Source: Stutzerimonas kirkiae (GTDB taxonomy: Bacteria > Pseudomonadota > Gammaproteobacteria > Pseudomonadales > Pseudomonadaceae). From it: 60,883 nucleotides of DNA. Of the stretch, positions 52,778-60,810 are shown one piece after another (positions within the stretch are counted from its first letter, which is position 1; the number at the start of each line of letters is the position of its first letter). The notes under the pieces are model-generated. The model did not search any database, was not told the DNA's origin, and saw only the letters and a program-made list of their open reading frames with translations. A program made the position numbers and the translations under genes. The DNA lies in contig NZ_QJUO01000025.1 in assembly GCF_004327335.1 (NCBI RefSeq), positions 1-60,883 of the forward strand. Direction: 5' to 3'.

Positions 52778-52935
52778 CAGGGCAATCGCGCCCAGCCGGA
52801 AACAGCGCCGCAAGGCTGGAGGCAGGAAAGCTGGACGAAAGACGGTGGCCGCCGCTGTTTTTCGTCCAGCTTTCCTGCCTCCAGCGGTTTTATCGAAGCC
52901 GCTTTCCGGTGAATAACGGCATAGAACAATCGCCC
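52778..52935. repeat. palindromic intergenic element, copy I
   Basis: CTGGAGGCAGGAAAGCTGGACGAAA (52816-52840) and its exact reverse complement (52860-52884) make a 25-bp perfect stem. The outer parts CAGGGCAATCGCGC and ACAATCGCCCC form weaker ends. Compared with other copies, GGCTGG has changed to GGCAGG on the left and the right arm has changed to match (CCTGCC), so pairing is kept. Confidence 0.85.
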
Positions 52936-52974
52936 CGGATGGCAAGTGCAAGCGATTTACCACAGCAAAATGTA

Positions 52975-53004
52975 GCGCATCACACATTAAAATGTGGATG
53001 GCGC
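52975..53004. promoter_or_regulatory. imperfect palindrome, candidate DeoR operator 1
   Basis: GCGCATCACACATT-AA-AATGTGGATGGCGC is nearly self-complementary; the inner CACATTAAAATGTG is perfect. It lies in the divergent promoter region between the DeoR gene and the phosphotransferase gene. Assignment to the DeoR protein is inference. Confidence 0.45.
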
Positions 53005-53021
53005 AAGAATTGCACATGGAA

Positions 53022-53039
53022 ATGTTGAACTATCAACAT
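53022..53039. promoter_or_regulatory. perfect palindrome, candidate DeoR operator 2
   Basis: ATGTTGA-ACTA-TCAACAT ends 25 bases before the phosphotransferase ATG. It is a good position for a repressor to block the start of the operon. Confidence 0.45.
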
Positions 53040-53064
53040 AAATGAATCCGCGAGGATTGTTTCC

Positions 53065-54066
53065 ATGATGTACGAAACCGAATTCATGGCCCGCCTGGAG
53101 TCTGCCCTACGAAGGGCGCTGCCAGCCTGGGACATGCCGCCCGACGCGGCCTTGAGGCTACTTTCGATCTCGGAGAACGCCACCTACCTTGCCGAGGACA
53201 AAGGCACGGGCCAGCGTATGGTGTTGCGTATGCAGCGCCCGGAGTACCACAGCGATGCTGAAATCGAATCCGAGCTGGCCTGGGTCGACGCACTGCGAAA
53301 ATCCGGCCTGGTGCGCACAGCCGAACCACTGCGCACAAAAACCGGGCAGTTGCTGTATCGGGCCGAGGACGGCGACATGATCCATCGTATTACCGCCTTC
53401 GAATGGGTAGCCGGCAACGAGCCCGACCAGGGCGACGACCTGGTCCGCTGGTACCGCGTGCTGGGTGCGACCAATGCCCGCCTGCACCAGCACAGCCGCC
53501 ACTGGCGCAAGCCCGCCGGATTCGTACGCAAGGTGTGGAATTTCGACACCATTGTCGGCCCAGCGGCGCACTGGGGCGACTGGCGCACCGCGCCCGGCCT
53601 GGAGGATGCCGACATAGCCCTGCTGGGCCAAGTGGAACGACAACTGCGGCGACTGTGCCAGGCCTACGGGCAGGACAGCGAACGCTTCGGCCTGGTGCAC
53701 TGCGACATGCGCCTGGCCAACCTGCTGGTCGACGGCGAGCAATTGTGCGTGGTGGACTTCGACGACTGCGGCCTGTCCTGGTACCTGTACGATTTCGCGG
53801 CCTGCGTCAGCTTCCTCGAACACGACCCGCGCCTGGAGCAGTTCCTCGCCGCCTGGCTGGAGGGCTATCGTGGCGTCTGCCCGCTGGATGAAAGCGAAAC
53901 CCGCATGATTCCCGCATTCATCATGCTGCGCCGCCTGCAACTGACGGCCTGGATCGCCAGCCATGCCGAAACGCCGACCGCCCAGAGCATGGGGGCGGAC
54001 TATGTCAGGGGCACAGTGGAACTGGCCAGGAACTTTCTCGCACGCAACCAGGAAGCAGCCGCATGA
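53065..54066 (+). CDS. APH-family small-molecule kinase (candidate amino-alcohol kinase)
   Basis: This 333-residue protein has the aminoglycoside/choline/homoserine kinase fold. The N-lobe contains SISENATYLAED and MVLRMQRPEYHSDAEIESELAWV. The catalytic loop is LVHCDMRLANLLV (Asp near 217, Asn near 222), and the Mg-binding segment is CVVDFDDCGLSWYLYDFA. Because the next gene overlaps by 4 bases (ATGA) and resembles amine-phosphate phospho-lyases, the substrate is probably an amino alcohol such as ethanolamine, aminopropanol or hydroxylysine, not an antibiotic. Family membership is clear; the substrate is inference. Confidence 0.85.
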   Translation: MMYETEFMARLESALRRALPAWDMPPDAALRLLSISENATYLAEDKGTGQRMVLRMQRPEYHSDAEIESELAWVDALRKSGLVRTAEPLRTKTGQLLYRAEDGDMIHRITAFEWVAGNEPDQGDDLVRWYRVLGATNARLHQHSRHWRKPAGFVRKVWNFDTIVGPAAHWGDWRTAPGLEDADIALLGQVERQLRRLCQAYGQDSERFGLVHCDMRLANLLVDGEQLCVVDFDDCGLSWYLYDFAACVSFLEHDPRLEQFLAAWLEGYRGVCPLDESETRMIPAFIMLRRLQLTAWIASHAETPTAQSMGADYVRGTVELARNFLARNQEAAA

Positions 54067-55394
54067 AGCATGTCAAACAGATCCTGCAGCTCAACCGCTT
54101 CGAAGGTGGCGCCGAGCTGGACGAGCAAACCCGGCAACTGGTGCAGCGGCGTTTCGCCGCCTTCGGCAAGGCCTCGGTGCTGTTCTACGAAAAACCGCTG
54201 GAGATCGTCAACGCCAGCGGCGTGCATATGTATGACGCGAGTGGCCGCCAGTATCTGGACCTCTACAACAACGTGCCCTGTGTCGGCCACTGCCATCCAC
54301 AGGTGGCCGCCGCCATCGGCGAACAGTCGGCACGCCTGGCGACCAACAGCCGCTACCTGTACCGCAACCTCGACGACTACGCCGAGGCGCTGCTGGCGAC
54401 TTACCCGGGCGAACTGTCGAACCTGGTCATGACCTGCACCGGCAGCGAAGCCAACGACATTGCCCTGCGCATCGCCTGCATGCATTCCGGCGGCACCGGC
54501 ATCGTGGTCACCTCGACCGCCTACCACGGCAATACCAGCGCGGTGATGGCCGTTTCACCGTCTTCCTACCGCAACGGGCATGCGCTGCCCGCCCACGTTC
54601 GCAGCATTCCCGCCCCCAGTGCCCACGACCTGCCGGCGGGCAGCGATGTCGGCGCGGCCTTCGCCGCCGCCCTGCAGGCCGCCATCGACGACATGACGGC
54701 TAATGGCATCCGTTTCGCAGGCCTGCTGGTGGACACCATCTTCTCCAGCGACGGGGTCTTCGCCGACCCGCCGGGCTTTCTCCGCCCGGCGCTGGAGGTG
54801 GCGCACAAGGCCGGCGGGCTGTTCATCGCCGACGAGGTGCAGCCGGGCTTTGGCCGTACCGGCCAGGGCCACTGGTGCTTTGCCCGCCACGGCATAGTCC
54901 CGGACGTGGTGACCATGGGCAAGCCAATGGGCAATGGTTATCCAATGGCGGGCCTGGTGACACGCCCCGAGTTGCTCGATGCCTTCGTACGGGAAACCGG
55001 CTACTTCAATACCTTCGGCGCCAACCCGGTGGCAGCGGCGGCCGGCCACGCGGTGCTGCGGGTGCTCGAGCAGGAACGCCTGATCGACAATGCCGGGCGT
55101 ATGGGCGACTACCTGCGTACGGGTTTGCACAGGCTGGCGGGACGCGATGAGCGCATCGCCGACGTGCGCGGTGCGGGGCTGTTCCTCGGCGTCGAACTGG
55201 CCGGTGGCGAACAGTGGCCGAATGCCTCGCTGACGACCCGGGTAATCAACTCGATGAAGGATGAAGGTGTATTGATCGGCGCCGCCGGCGCCTACGGCAA
55301 TGTGCTCAAGATCCGCCCGCCATTGTGCTTCTCCGAAGCGGACGCCGACTTCTTCCTCGATGCCCTGGAGCGGGTATTGGCCCGAGCCGGCTGA
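54063..55394 (+). CDS. class III PLP enzyme, candidate amino-alcohol-phosphate phospho-lyase
   Basis: This is a 443-residue fold-type I PLP enzyme. The PLP Lys lies in VTMGKPMGNGYPMAG (near 288), with the Asp-binding motif FIADEVQPGFGRTG upstream. Segments LYNNVPCVGHCHPQV, ATNSRYLYRNL, YFNTFGANPVAAAAG and NVLKIRPPLCFSE closely resemble, in my recollection, the vertebrate phospho-lyases for phosphoethanolamine and phosphohydroxylysine (ETNPPL, PHYKPL) more than ordinary omega-transaminases. Such enzymes eliminate phosphate and ammonia to give an aldehyde. It is translationally coupled to the kinase gene. A normal transaminase role remains possible. Confidence 0.85.
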   Translation: MKHVKQILQLNRFEGGAELDEQTRQLVQRRFAAFGKASVLFYEKPLEIVNASGVHMYDASGRQYLDLYNNVPCVGHCHPQVAAAIGEQSARLATNSRYLYRNLDDYAEALLATYPGELSNLVMTCTGSEANDIALRIACMHSGGTGIVVTSTAYHGNTSAVMAVSPSSYRNGHALPAHVRSIPAPSAHDLPAGSDVGAAFAAALQAAIDDMTANGIRFAGLLVDTIFSSDGVFADPPGFLRPALEVAHKAGGLFIADEVQPGFGRTGQGHWCFARHGIVPDVVTMGKPMGNGYPMAGLVTRPELLDAFVRETGYFNTFGANPVAAAAGHAVLRVLEQERLIDNAGRMGDYLRTGLHRLAGRDERIADVRGAGLFLGVELAGGEQWPNASLTTRVINSMKDEGVLIGAAGAYGNVLKIRPPLCFSEADADFFLDALERVLARAG

Positions 55395-55794
55395 CTCGAC
55401 GGCGGGGCACCGCGTCTATCCGCAGGACGCAGGGGTCTTCACCGCCGCGCCGCCTGGTTGCGAGCGGATTGGCAATAGCGTGGTGGCTTCAGGATCGCAG
55501 GGAGCGATCTCGGGATCATCGCCCCTGTGCGAATACCTGGTGGCGGGACGGGACACGCGTGAATACCTTCCTGTAGCTCTTCGCCGCCATCCCTGGCGGC
55601 GAAGGCCCCGTCCCGCCACCAGGCCATTCGCACAGTCATCTTCAGCAGCGCCAGTGGGAAAGAGCGCGAAACCGAAAAACCTGCGAATAACCCAGCCCTG
55701 CGCCTACGGCTCTTTCCATAGTCGCCTCGGTATTTGCCGCGAGTAGCGCAACCCGCAAGAACTTCGCAAGCCACCCGCCCCCGCTCGATCGCCG
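55395..55794. other. 400-base gap holding a large inverted repeat
   Basis: This lies between the convergent phospho-lyase-like gene and the SDR gene. It is dominated by the long hairpin at 55527-55633. Open frames in this gap have no ribosome site or family match. It is probably the transcription end for both genes. Confidence 0.5.
55527..55633. repeat. large inverted repeat with nested hairpin (different family)
   Basis: The outer arms are GTGCGAATACCTGGTGG/CGGGACGGG (55527-55552) and CCCGTCCCG/CCACCAGGCCATTCGCAC (55608-55633), matching except at one central AC/CC pair. An inner hairpin, TTCGCCGCC with GGCGGCGAA, lies at 55580-55603. The sequence is unrelated to the GATCGC-ended family elsewhere in this window. 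Confidence 0.8.
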
Positions 55795-56562
55795 TCAGGA
55801 CTCCAGGGCGGCGGCCGACTCCGGCAGCACCTGCCCGCCATCGACGATCAGTCCCTGGCCGGTAATGAAACCGGCTTCCAGGCTGGCGAAGAACAGCGCG
55901 GCATTGGCGATGTCCCGCACCTCCCCCAGCACACCGGTCGGGATGGATGCCGCCATCTGCGCCTGGTACGCCTCCCCCATGCCCTCCAGCCCCTCGGTGC
56001 GGATATTCCCGGGCATCACCGCGTTGATGGTGATGCCGTCACGCGCCACTTCCAGCGCAGCGGTACGCATGAACCCCAGTTGCGCGGCCTTGCTCGCGCC
56101 ATAGTGAGACCAGCCGGGAAAGCCGGTGACCGGGCCGGTGATGGAACTGGTCATTACGATGCGGCCAAAACCGGCCGCTTTCATATAGGGCAGCACCGCC
56201 TGGGTACTCAGGAAGGTGGAGCGCACATTGGTCGCCATCACCTCGTCGAACTGCTCCACCGTCATCTCGGCCAGTGCCGCCGAAGGAAAGATGCCGGCAT
56301 TGGCGGCCAGGATGTCGATGCGCCCATAGCGCTCGACAGCCGCCTCCGCCATCGCCCGGCAAGCCACCGCACTGCTCACATCTGCAGCAAAGGCACTGGC
56401 GCCTGCACCAATTTGCTGCGTGACCCGCTCGGCATCCGCCAGCGAACGGGACACCACCAGCACCTGTATTCCCGCCTCGGCGAAACGCCGGGCGATACCC
56501 CGACCAATGCCACGGCTGGCGCCGGTGACAATGGCAACGCGACCTTGTAGCGACTCAAACAT
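55795..56562 (-). CDS. short-chain dehydrogenase/reductase
   Basis: This is a 255-residue classical SDR. The cofactor motif is VTGASRGIGRGIARR, with an Arg after the second strand (VVSRS) favouring NADP. Further motifs are the structural NAG motif LAANAGIF and the catalytic Ser-Tyr-Lys in MTSSITGPVTGFPGWSHYGASKAA. It ends with TGQGLIVDGGQVLPE. It is oriented against the phospho-lyase gene and divergent from the ABC transporter operon, so it shares the 56563-56795 control region with the transporter. An amino-alcohol or aldehyde substrate fits the neighbourhood but is not shown by sequence. Confidence 0.88.
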   Translation of the reverse strand: MFESLQGRVAIVTGASRGIGRGIARRFAEAGIQVLVVSRSLADAERVTQQIGAGASAFAADVSSAVACRAMAEAAVERYGRIDILAANAGIFPSAALAEMTVEQFDEVMATNVRSTFLSTQAVLPYMKAAGFGRIVMTSSITGPVTGFPGWSHYGASKAAQLGFMRTAALEVARDGITINAVMPGNIRTEGLEGMGEAYQAQMAASIPTGVLGEVRDIANAALFFASLEAGFITGQGLIVDGGQVLPESAAALES

Positions 56563-56795
56563 TTTTTATCACTCCTATCAGTTATATGTTGTGAACACAG
56601 CAATTTTCAGACCAGTAGAAAACTGTGCACGCTATTTGCTAACACAGCGTATTAGCAGGCCATAAGACCGATTATCGACCTTGGCCTGGTGAAAAGTGCA
56701 TGTGGTGATGACAACAAAAATGTTGCAACCACATCCCTTCCCGCAAAGACCCGGCAACAGCCATTCGACGAGTCGCCAATACGGCAGGAGAAACG
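56563..56795. promoter_or_regulatory. divergent control region of SDR and ABC transporter genes
   Basis: This 233-base region is AT-rich relative to the window. It holds TGTTGTG-aa-CACAGCA near 56586-56601 and TGTGGT...ACCACA around 56701-56733, with an inner ACAACaaaaaTGTTG. The TGTTG words echo the ATGTTGA palindrome before the kinase gene, so a shared regulator is possible. No gene is seen. Confidence 0.4.
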
Positions 56796-57944
56796 ATGAA
56801 AAACCTATCCAGAAGGGACATGCTGAAAATCATGGGCATCGGGGCCAGCGGCATGGCCATGGGCCCCTTGCTCGGCCCGGCCTCGGCGTTTGCCGCCGCG
56901 CGCGACAAGGAGCTGAACATCCTGTGCTGGGAAGGCTACAACTCTGCCCAGGTGCTTGACCCATTCCGCGCCCTGAGCGGCGCCACGATCAAGGCCGAGA
57001 GCCTGACCAACGACCCGACCATGATCAACCGACTGCGTGGCGGCGAAACCAGGGTCTGGGACCTGATCAACGTGAACAACCCATGGGCGCGCAAGGTGAT
57101 GGCGCCGGCCGGGCTGATAAAGCCGCTGCCACGGGACGAGTTCGAACCCTTCTTCGACACCATGCTGCCGCAGTTCAAGGCGCCCTACGAGTGGGCGATG
57201 AGCGAGGATGGCCAGCAACTGCTGGGCATGGCGCAACGCTTCGGGCCTTTCAATTACGTGGTCAACACCGACCGCATCAGCCGCGCCACCGCCGAGGACA
57301 CGGGCTGGGACCTGTTCAACGATCCCGCCCTGAACGGCAAGTACGGCATCCAGGAATCCGATGACTGGAACGTCTTCGACATCTTCCTGATCGCCGGCAT
57401 CAACCCCTTCGTGGCGCATAGCGGCGAAGAAATGCAGCGCTTCGAGCAGACCGCCGTCAAGGTGTTCAAGGGTGCACGCATGGTCAGCGACGTGGCCAGC
57501 CTGAACCAGGCCATTGTCTCCGGCGAGATCGACCTGTACCTGACCGGCGGCACCTACACCGCCTCGCCGGCCCGGGCCGACGGCTACCCGGAGATCCGCG
57601 GCATCACGCCATTGCGCGGACCGGTCGATGGCAAGGGCGGTGTCAGTTGGGTGGAAGTCACCTCGGTGGTCAACAACCCCAACCTCTCGCCCCTCGCCTA
57701 CGACTTCCTCAAATACGTGCAGCAACCCGAGGTCGCCCACCAGGTCGCCTTCGCAGAAGGCACCTTCAACCCGGTCAGCCAGATGGGCAATCCCGAGTGC
57801 TTCAAGCTGTTCAGCAAGGAGGAGCTGGAAATCCTGCAGTGGGACAGCCTGGAGGAAGAGATGGCGCGCTGCGTCGCGTACGACATCGTTCCCGAGTATG
57901 ACCAGGCGCTGGAAATCATCAGTGCCGCCAAACGCATGCGTTGA
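56796..57944 (+). CDS. polyamine-type ABC transporter substrate-binding protein (Tat signal)
   Basis: This 382-residue periplasmic binding protein has an N-terminal twin-arginine signal (NLSRRDMLKIMGIGASG, then AFAAARDKEL), so it is exported folded. The mature part begins LNILCWEGYNSAQVLDPF, as in PotD/PotF-type proteins that bind spermidine, putrescine or related amines. SESDDWNVFDIF-like and YLTGGTYTASPARADGYPEI segments form the ligand cleft. It is the first gene of a four-gene importer operon. A cationic amine or amino alcohol is the likely ligand, which matches the kinase and lyase nearby. Confidence 0.88.
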   Translation: MKNLSRRDMLKIMGIGASGMAMGPLLGPASAFAAARDKELNILCWEGYNSAQVLDPFRALSGATIKAESLTNDPTMINRLRGGETRVWDLINVNNPWARKVMAPAGLIKPLPRDEFEPFFDTMLPQFKAPYEWAMSEDGQQLLGMAQRFGPFNYVVNTDRISRATAEDTGWDLFNDPALNGKYGIQESDDWNVFDIFLIAGINPFVAHSGEEMQRFEQTAVKVFKGARMVSDVASLNQAIVSGEIDLYLTGGTYTASPARADGYPEIRGITPLRGPVDGKGGVSWVEVTSVVNNPNLSPLAYDFLKYVQQPEVAHQVAFAEGTFNPVSQMGNPECFKLFSKEELEILQWDSLEEEMARCVAYDIVPEYDQALEIISAAKRMR

Positions 57945-57968
57945 TTCCCCCGCTCCCAGGACACGACC

Positions 57969-59069
57969 ATGACGGCAGATACGAGCAAACCCAGCAGCAA
58001 AAAAGCACTTCCGGTTCTGCAACTGGTGAATGTTTGCCGCAGCTTCGGCGACTTCACGGCAGTGAGCGGCATTTCCCTGGATATTCGCGAGGGCGAGTTC
58101 CTCACCATCGTCGGGCCCTCCGGCTCCGGCAAGACCACCATGCTGCGGATGCTGGCGGGCATGGATGCCCCCAGCAGCGGCAACATCACCCTGCGCGGCG
58201 AGCTGATCAACCAGGTACCGGCCCGGCGGCGCCCCACCTGCCTGGTGTTCCAGTCGCTGGCGCTGTTCCCGCACAAGAGCGTGGGCGAGAACATCGAATT
58301 CCCGCTCAAGGTGAAGAAGATGCCGCCCGCCCAGCGCAGGGAGCGTGCCCTGGAACTGCTGCGCATGCTGCGGCTACCCGAGGACTACTACGGCAAGAAT
58401 GTGATGAAGTGCTCCGGCGGCGAACGCCAGCGCGTCGCCCTGGCCCGCGCCTTCGCCTACGACCCGGATGTGCTGCTGTTCGACGAACCGTTGTCGGCCC
58501 TGGACTACAAGCTGAAGAAAGTGCTGGAAAAGGAGCTCAAGGACCTGCACCGCACCACCGGCAAAACCTTCATCTACATCACCCACTCGCTGGAGGAAGC
58601 CATGGTCATGTCCGACCGCATCGCGGTCATGCGTGGCGGCCGGGTGGTGCAGATCGGCGACCCGGAAACCATCTACGCCAATCCGGCCGACGACTTCGTC
58701 GCCGAATTCTTCGGGGAAGTGAACAAGTTCCGCGTCAGCTTCAGCCATGCCGGCGGCTGGTACGACGAAGCCACTGCGCAACGACTGGAAATCCACCCTG
58801 GCACGGAGCTGGCCAGCGCCACCGAGGCACTGGTAGTGGTGCGCCCCGAGTACATGCACTTCGTCGAGGCTGGCGGCCACTATGACAACGTCCTCGAGGG
58901 CGAGGTGTTCAACGAGTATTCGCTGGGCTCGCGCATCCAGTACCAGGTGCGCTGCGCCGACACCAGCGTACTGGTGGAAGTGCCCCGCACCTGGTCCGGC
59001 AGCGTGCGGGCCGGCGACCGGGTGAGCATAGGCTTCAATGCCAGCGATGCGCTGGTCGCAGGAGTATGA
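57969..59069 (+). CDS. polyamine-type ABC transporter ATP-binding protein
   Basis: This 366-residue PotA-type ATPase has Walker A TIVGPSGSGKTTMLRML (about 50-66), the Q-loop CLVFQSLALFPHKSVGENI, a signature CSGGERQRVALARAFAYDP and Walker B VLLFDEPLSALD. A C-terminal TOBE domain follows (about 280-366). The usual LSGGQ signature reads CSGGE. It starts 24 bases after the binding-protein gene and overlaps the next permease gene by 4 bases. Confidence 0.93.
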   Translation: MTADTSKPSSKKALPVLQLVNVCRSFGDFTAVSGISLDIREGEFLTIVGPSGSGKTTMLRMLAGMDAPSSGNITLRGELINQVPARRRPTCLVFQSLALFPHKSVGENIEFPLKVKKMPPAQRRERALELLRMLRLPEDYYGKNVMKCSGGERQRVALARAFAYDPDVLLFDEPLSALDYKLKKVLEKELKDLHRTTGKTFIYITHSLEEAMVMSDRIAVMRGGRVVQIGDPETIYANPADDFVAEFFGEVNKFRVSFSHAGGWYDEATAQRLEIHPGTELASATEALVVVRPEYMHFVEAGGHYDNVLEGEVFNEYSLGSRIQYQVRCADTSVLVEVPRTWSGSVRAGDRVSIGFNASDALVAGV

Positions 59070-59938
59070 GCATGGCCAGCTATTCTCTTCTGCGCTTGCC
59101 GGCGGGCCCGCGCTGCGCCGCTCCGGTGATGCTGTTCCTGCTGGCAGGCTTCGTCGCGCCGCTGGTCATGGTGGTCGCCTATGCCTTCGCCACACCCAGG
59201 AGCTTCGACGTATTCGGCTCCTTCAGCCTGGCCAACTTCGCCAGCGTGCTCGACCCATCGGGCACGCTATGGACCTCCTTCGCCTGGTCGATCGGCCTGG
59301 CCCTGGCCTGCACCCTGCTGCTGGCGCTGATCGCCTACCCGATCGCCTATGGCCTGAACCATGTATTCGGCCGCTGGTCATCGCTGGTCAGCGTGCTCTT
59401 CGTGTTTCCGCTGTTCGTCTCGGAAAACGTGCGCCTGTATGGCTGGGTACAGTTTTTCATCAAGGGTGGCGTCATCGACGGACTGCTCAAGTCCTGGGGC
59501 CTGGGCAGCGGCCCGGAAGTGCTGTACACACCGGAAATCACCCTTTTCGGCATGGTCTATGTGTACCTGCCGTTCATGTTGTTCCCGATGACCCTGGGGC
59601 TGTCGATGGTGCCGCGCGACCTGCTCGACGCCGCCGCCGACCTGGGCGCCAACCGGCTGATGATCTGGCGCGAAGTGGAACTGCCGCTGGCCATGCCCGG
59701 CATCATGATCGGCATGCTGCTGACCTTCGTCCTGTCGGTGGGCGCCGTGGCCGAGGCGAAGATTCTCGGTGGGCAATCGGTGATCACCGTGGTGCACGAT
59801 ATCGAGATCGCCTTCACCTATGCGCAGAACTGGCCGCTGGGCGCCGCACTGGCGGTCATCCTGGTCGTACTGATCGGTGGCCTGACCCTCTGGGCCTTGT
59901 CCCGGCTCGATCTCGACCGTGTTCTGGGAGGACGCTGA
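59066..59938 (+). CDS. polyamine-type ABC transporter permease (PotB-like)
   Basis: This 290-residue inner-membrane protein has six hydrophobic spans. The permease signature is the EAA loop DLLDAAADLGANRLMIWREVELPLAMPG near 185-212. Its position and length match PotB or PotH. The ATG overlaps the ATPase stop (ATGA), and the second permease gene starts one base after its stop. Confidence 0.92.
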   Translation: MSMASYSLLRLPAGPRCAAPVMLFLLAGFVAPLVMVVAYAFATPRSFDVFGSFSLANFASVLDPSGTLWTSFAWSIGLALACTLLLALIAYPIAYGLNHVFGRWSSLVSVLFVFPLFVSENVRLYGWVQFFIKGGVIDGLLKSWGLGSGPEVLYTPEITLFGMVYVYLPFMLFPMTLGLSMVPRDLLDAAADLGANRLMIWREVELPLAMPGIMIGMLLTFVLSVGAVAEAKILGGQSVITVVHDIEIAFTYAQNWPLGAALAVILVVLIGGLTLWALSRLDLDRVLGGR

Positions 59939-59939
59939 C

Positions 59940-60752
59940 ATGTACGATCAGGCACGCCGCCGTTCCGACTTCTTCATCCGTCTGTGGGTCGCCTTCGTCC
60001 TGCTGGCGATCTACCTGCCGATACTCTGCAGCGCCCTGGCGGGGCTATCCAAGAGCCGCTATTTCGTATTCCCGGTACGCCAGTATTCCAGCGAGTGGTG
60101 GCAGCGCACACTGAACTCGGTGGAAGTACGGACCCTGGTCGACAACTCCATCAGCATCGCCCTGCTGGTCACCGCCATCTCCGTGCTACTGGCGTTCTTC
60201 GGCGCCCTGGCCTTCGCCCGCTACGACTGGAAAGGCCGCAAGCTGTACCAGAAGCTGCTGCTGTTGCCGATCTTCTTCCCGCAGGCGGTACTGGGCCTGG
60301 CGCTGCTGCTGTGGCTGAACGCCCTGGGCATCATGCCGAGCTGGAAGACCGCGGTACTGGCGCATCTGGTCTGGATAGTGCCAGTGGTGACCCTGGTGAT
60401 CGCGATCAAGGTCTACAGCTACGACGCCACCCTGGAAGAAGCTGCGGTGGACCTGGGCGCCAGCCGCTGGATGGTGTTCCGCGAAGTCACCCTGCCACTG
60501 TTGTGGCCTGGGATCTGGTCCGGTGCGCTGTTCGCCTTCCTGCTGTCCTGGGGCAACTTCCCACTGTCGCTGTATACCGCCGGCGCCGACTCAACGGTTC
60601 CCAAGTGGCTGTATTCGAAGATGGTTTCCGGCTACACGCCGATGGTCCCGGCGCTGGGCACCATGAGTACCCTGGCCGCCATGGCGGTACTGCTCCTGGC
60701 GGCACTGCTGGGCATCGGCCTGCGCCGGTTCCGGGCGCACCAGGAGAAGTGA
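59940..60752 (+). CDS. polyamine-type ABC transporter permease (PotC-like)
   Basis: This 270-residue protein has six spans and the EAA loop TLEEAAVDLGASRWMVFREVTLPLLWPG near 160-187, matching PotC or PotI. I chose the ATG at 59940 (MYDQARRRSDFF), with GGGAGG upstream; an in-frame ATG at 59919 lies inside the previous gene. It completes the importer. A hairpin follows at 60781-60810. Confidence 0.92.
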   Translation: MYDQARRRSDFFIRLWVAFVLLAIYLPILCSALAGLSKSRYFVFPVRQYSSEWWQRTLNSVEVRTLVDNSISIALLVTAISVLLAFFGALAFARYDWKGRKLYQKLLLLPIFFPQAVLGLALLLWLNALGIMPSWKTAVLAHLVWIVPVVTLVIAIKVYSYDATLEEAAVDLGASRWMVFREVTLPLLWPGIWSGALFAFLLSWGNFPLSLYTAGADSTVPKWLYSKMVSGYTPMVPALGTMSTLAAMAVLLLAALLGIGLRRFRAHQEK

Positions 60753-60780
60753 CAACTTGTTCACGGTGACGGCGACACGC

Positions 60781-60810
60781 TGCCAGGGCATTCATGCGAC
60801 TGCCCTGGCA
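60781..60810 (+). terminator. hairpin after the ABC transporter operon
   Basis: TGCCAGGGCA and TGCCCTGGCA pair across a 10-base loop, 28 bases after the last permease gene. No strong T-run follows, so terminator function is probable but not certain. Confidence 0.55.

Noticed and set aside
53065..54066. Aminoglycoside resistance gene
   Set aside because: The APH fold is shared by many metabolic kinases; coupling to a phospho-lyase-like gene and an amine importer points to catabolism.
55300..55746. 148-codon plus frame after the phospho-lyase-like gene
   Set aside because: It overlaps the real gene end in another frame and runs through a long inverted repeat.
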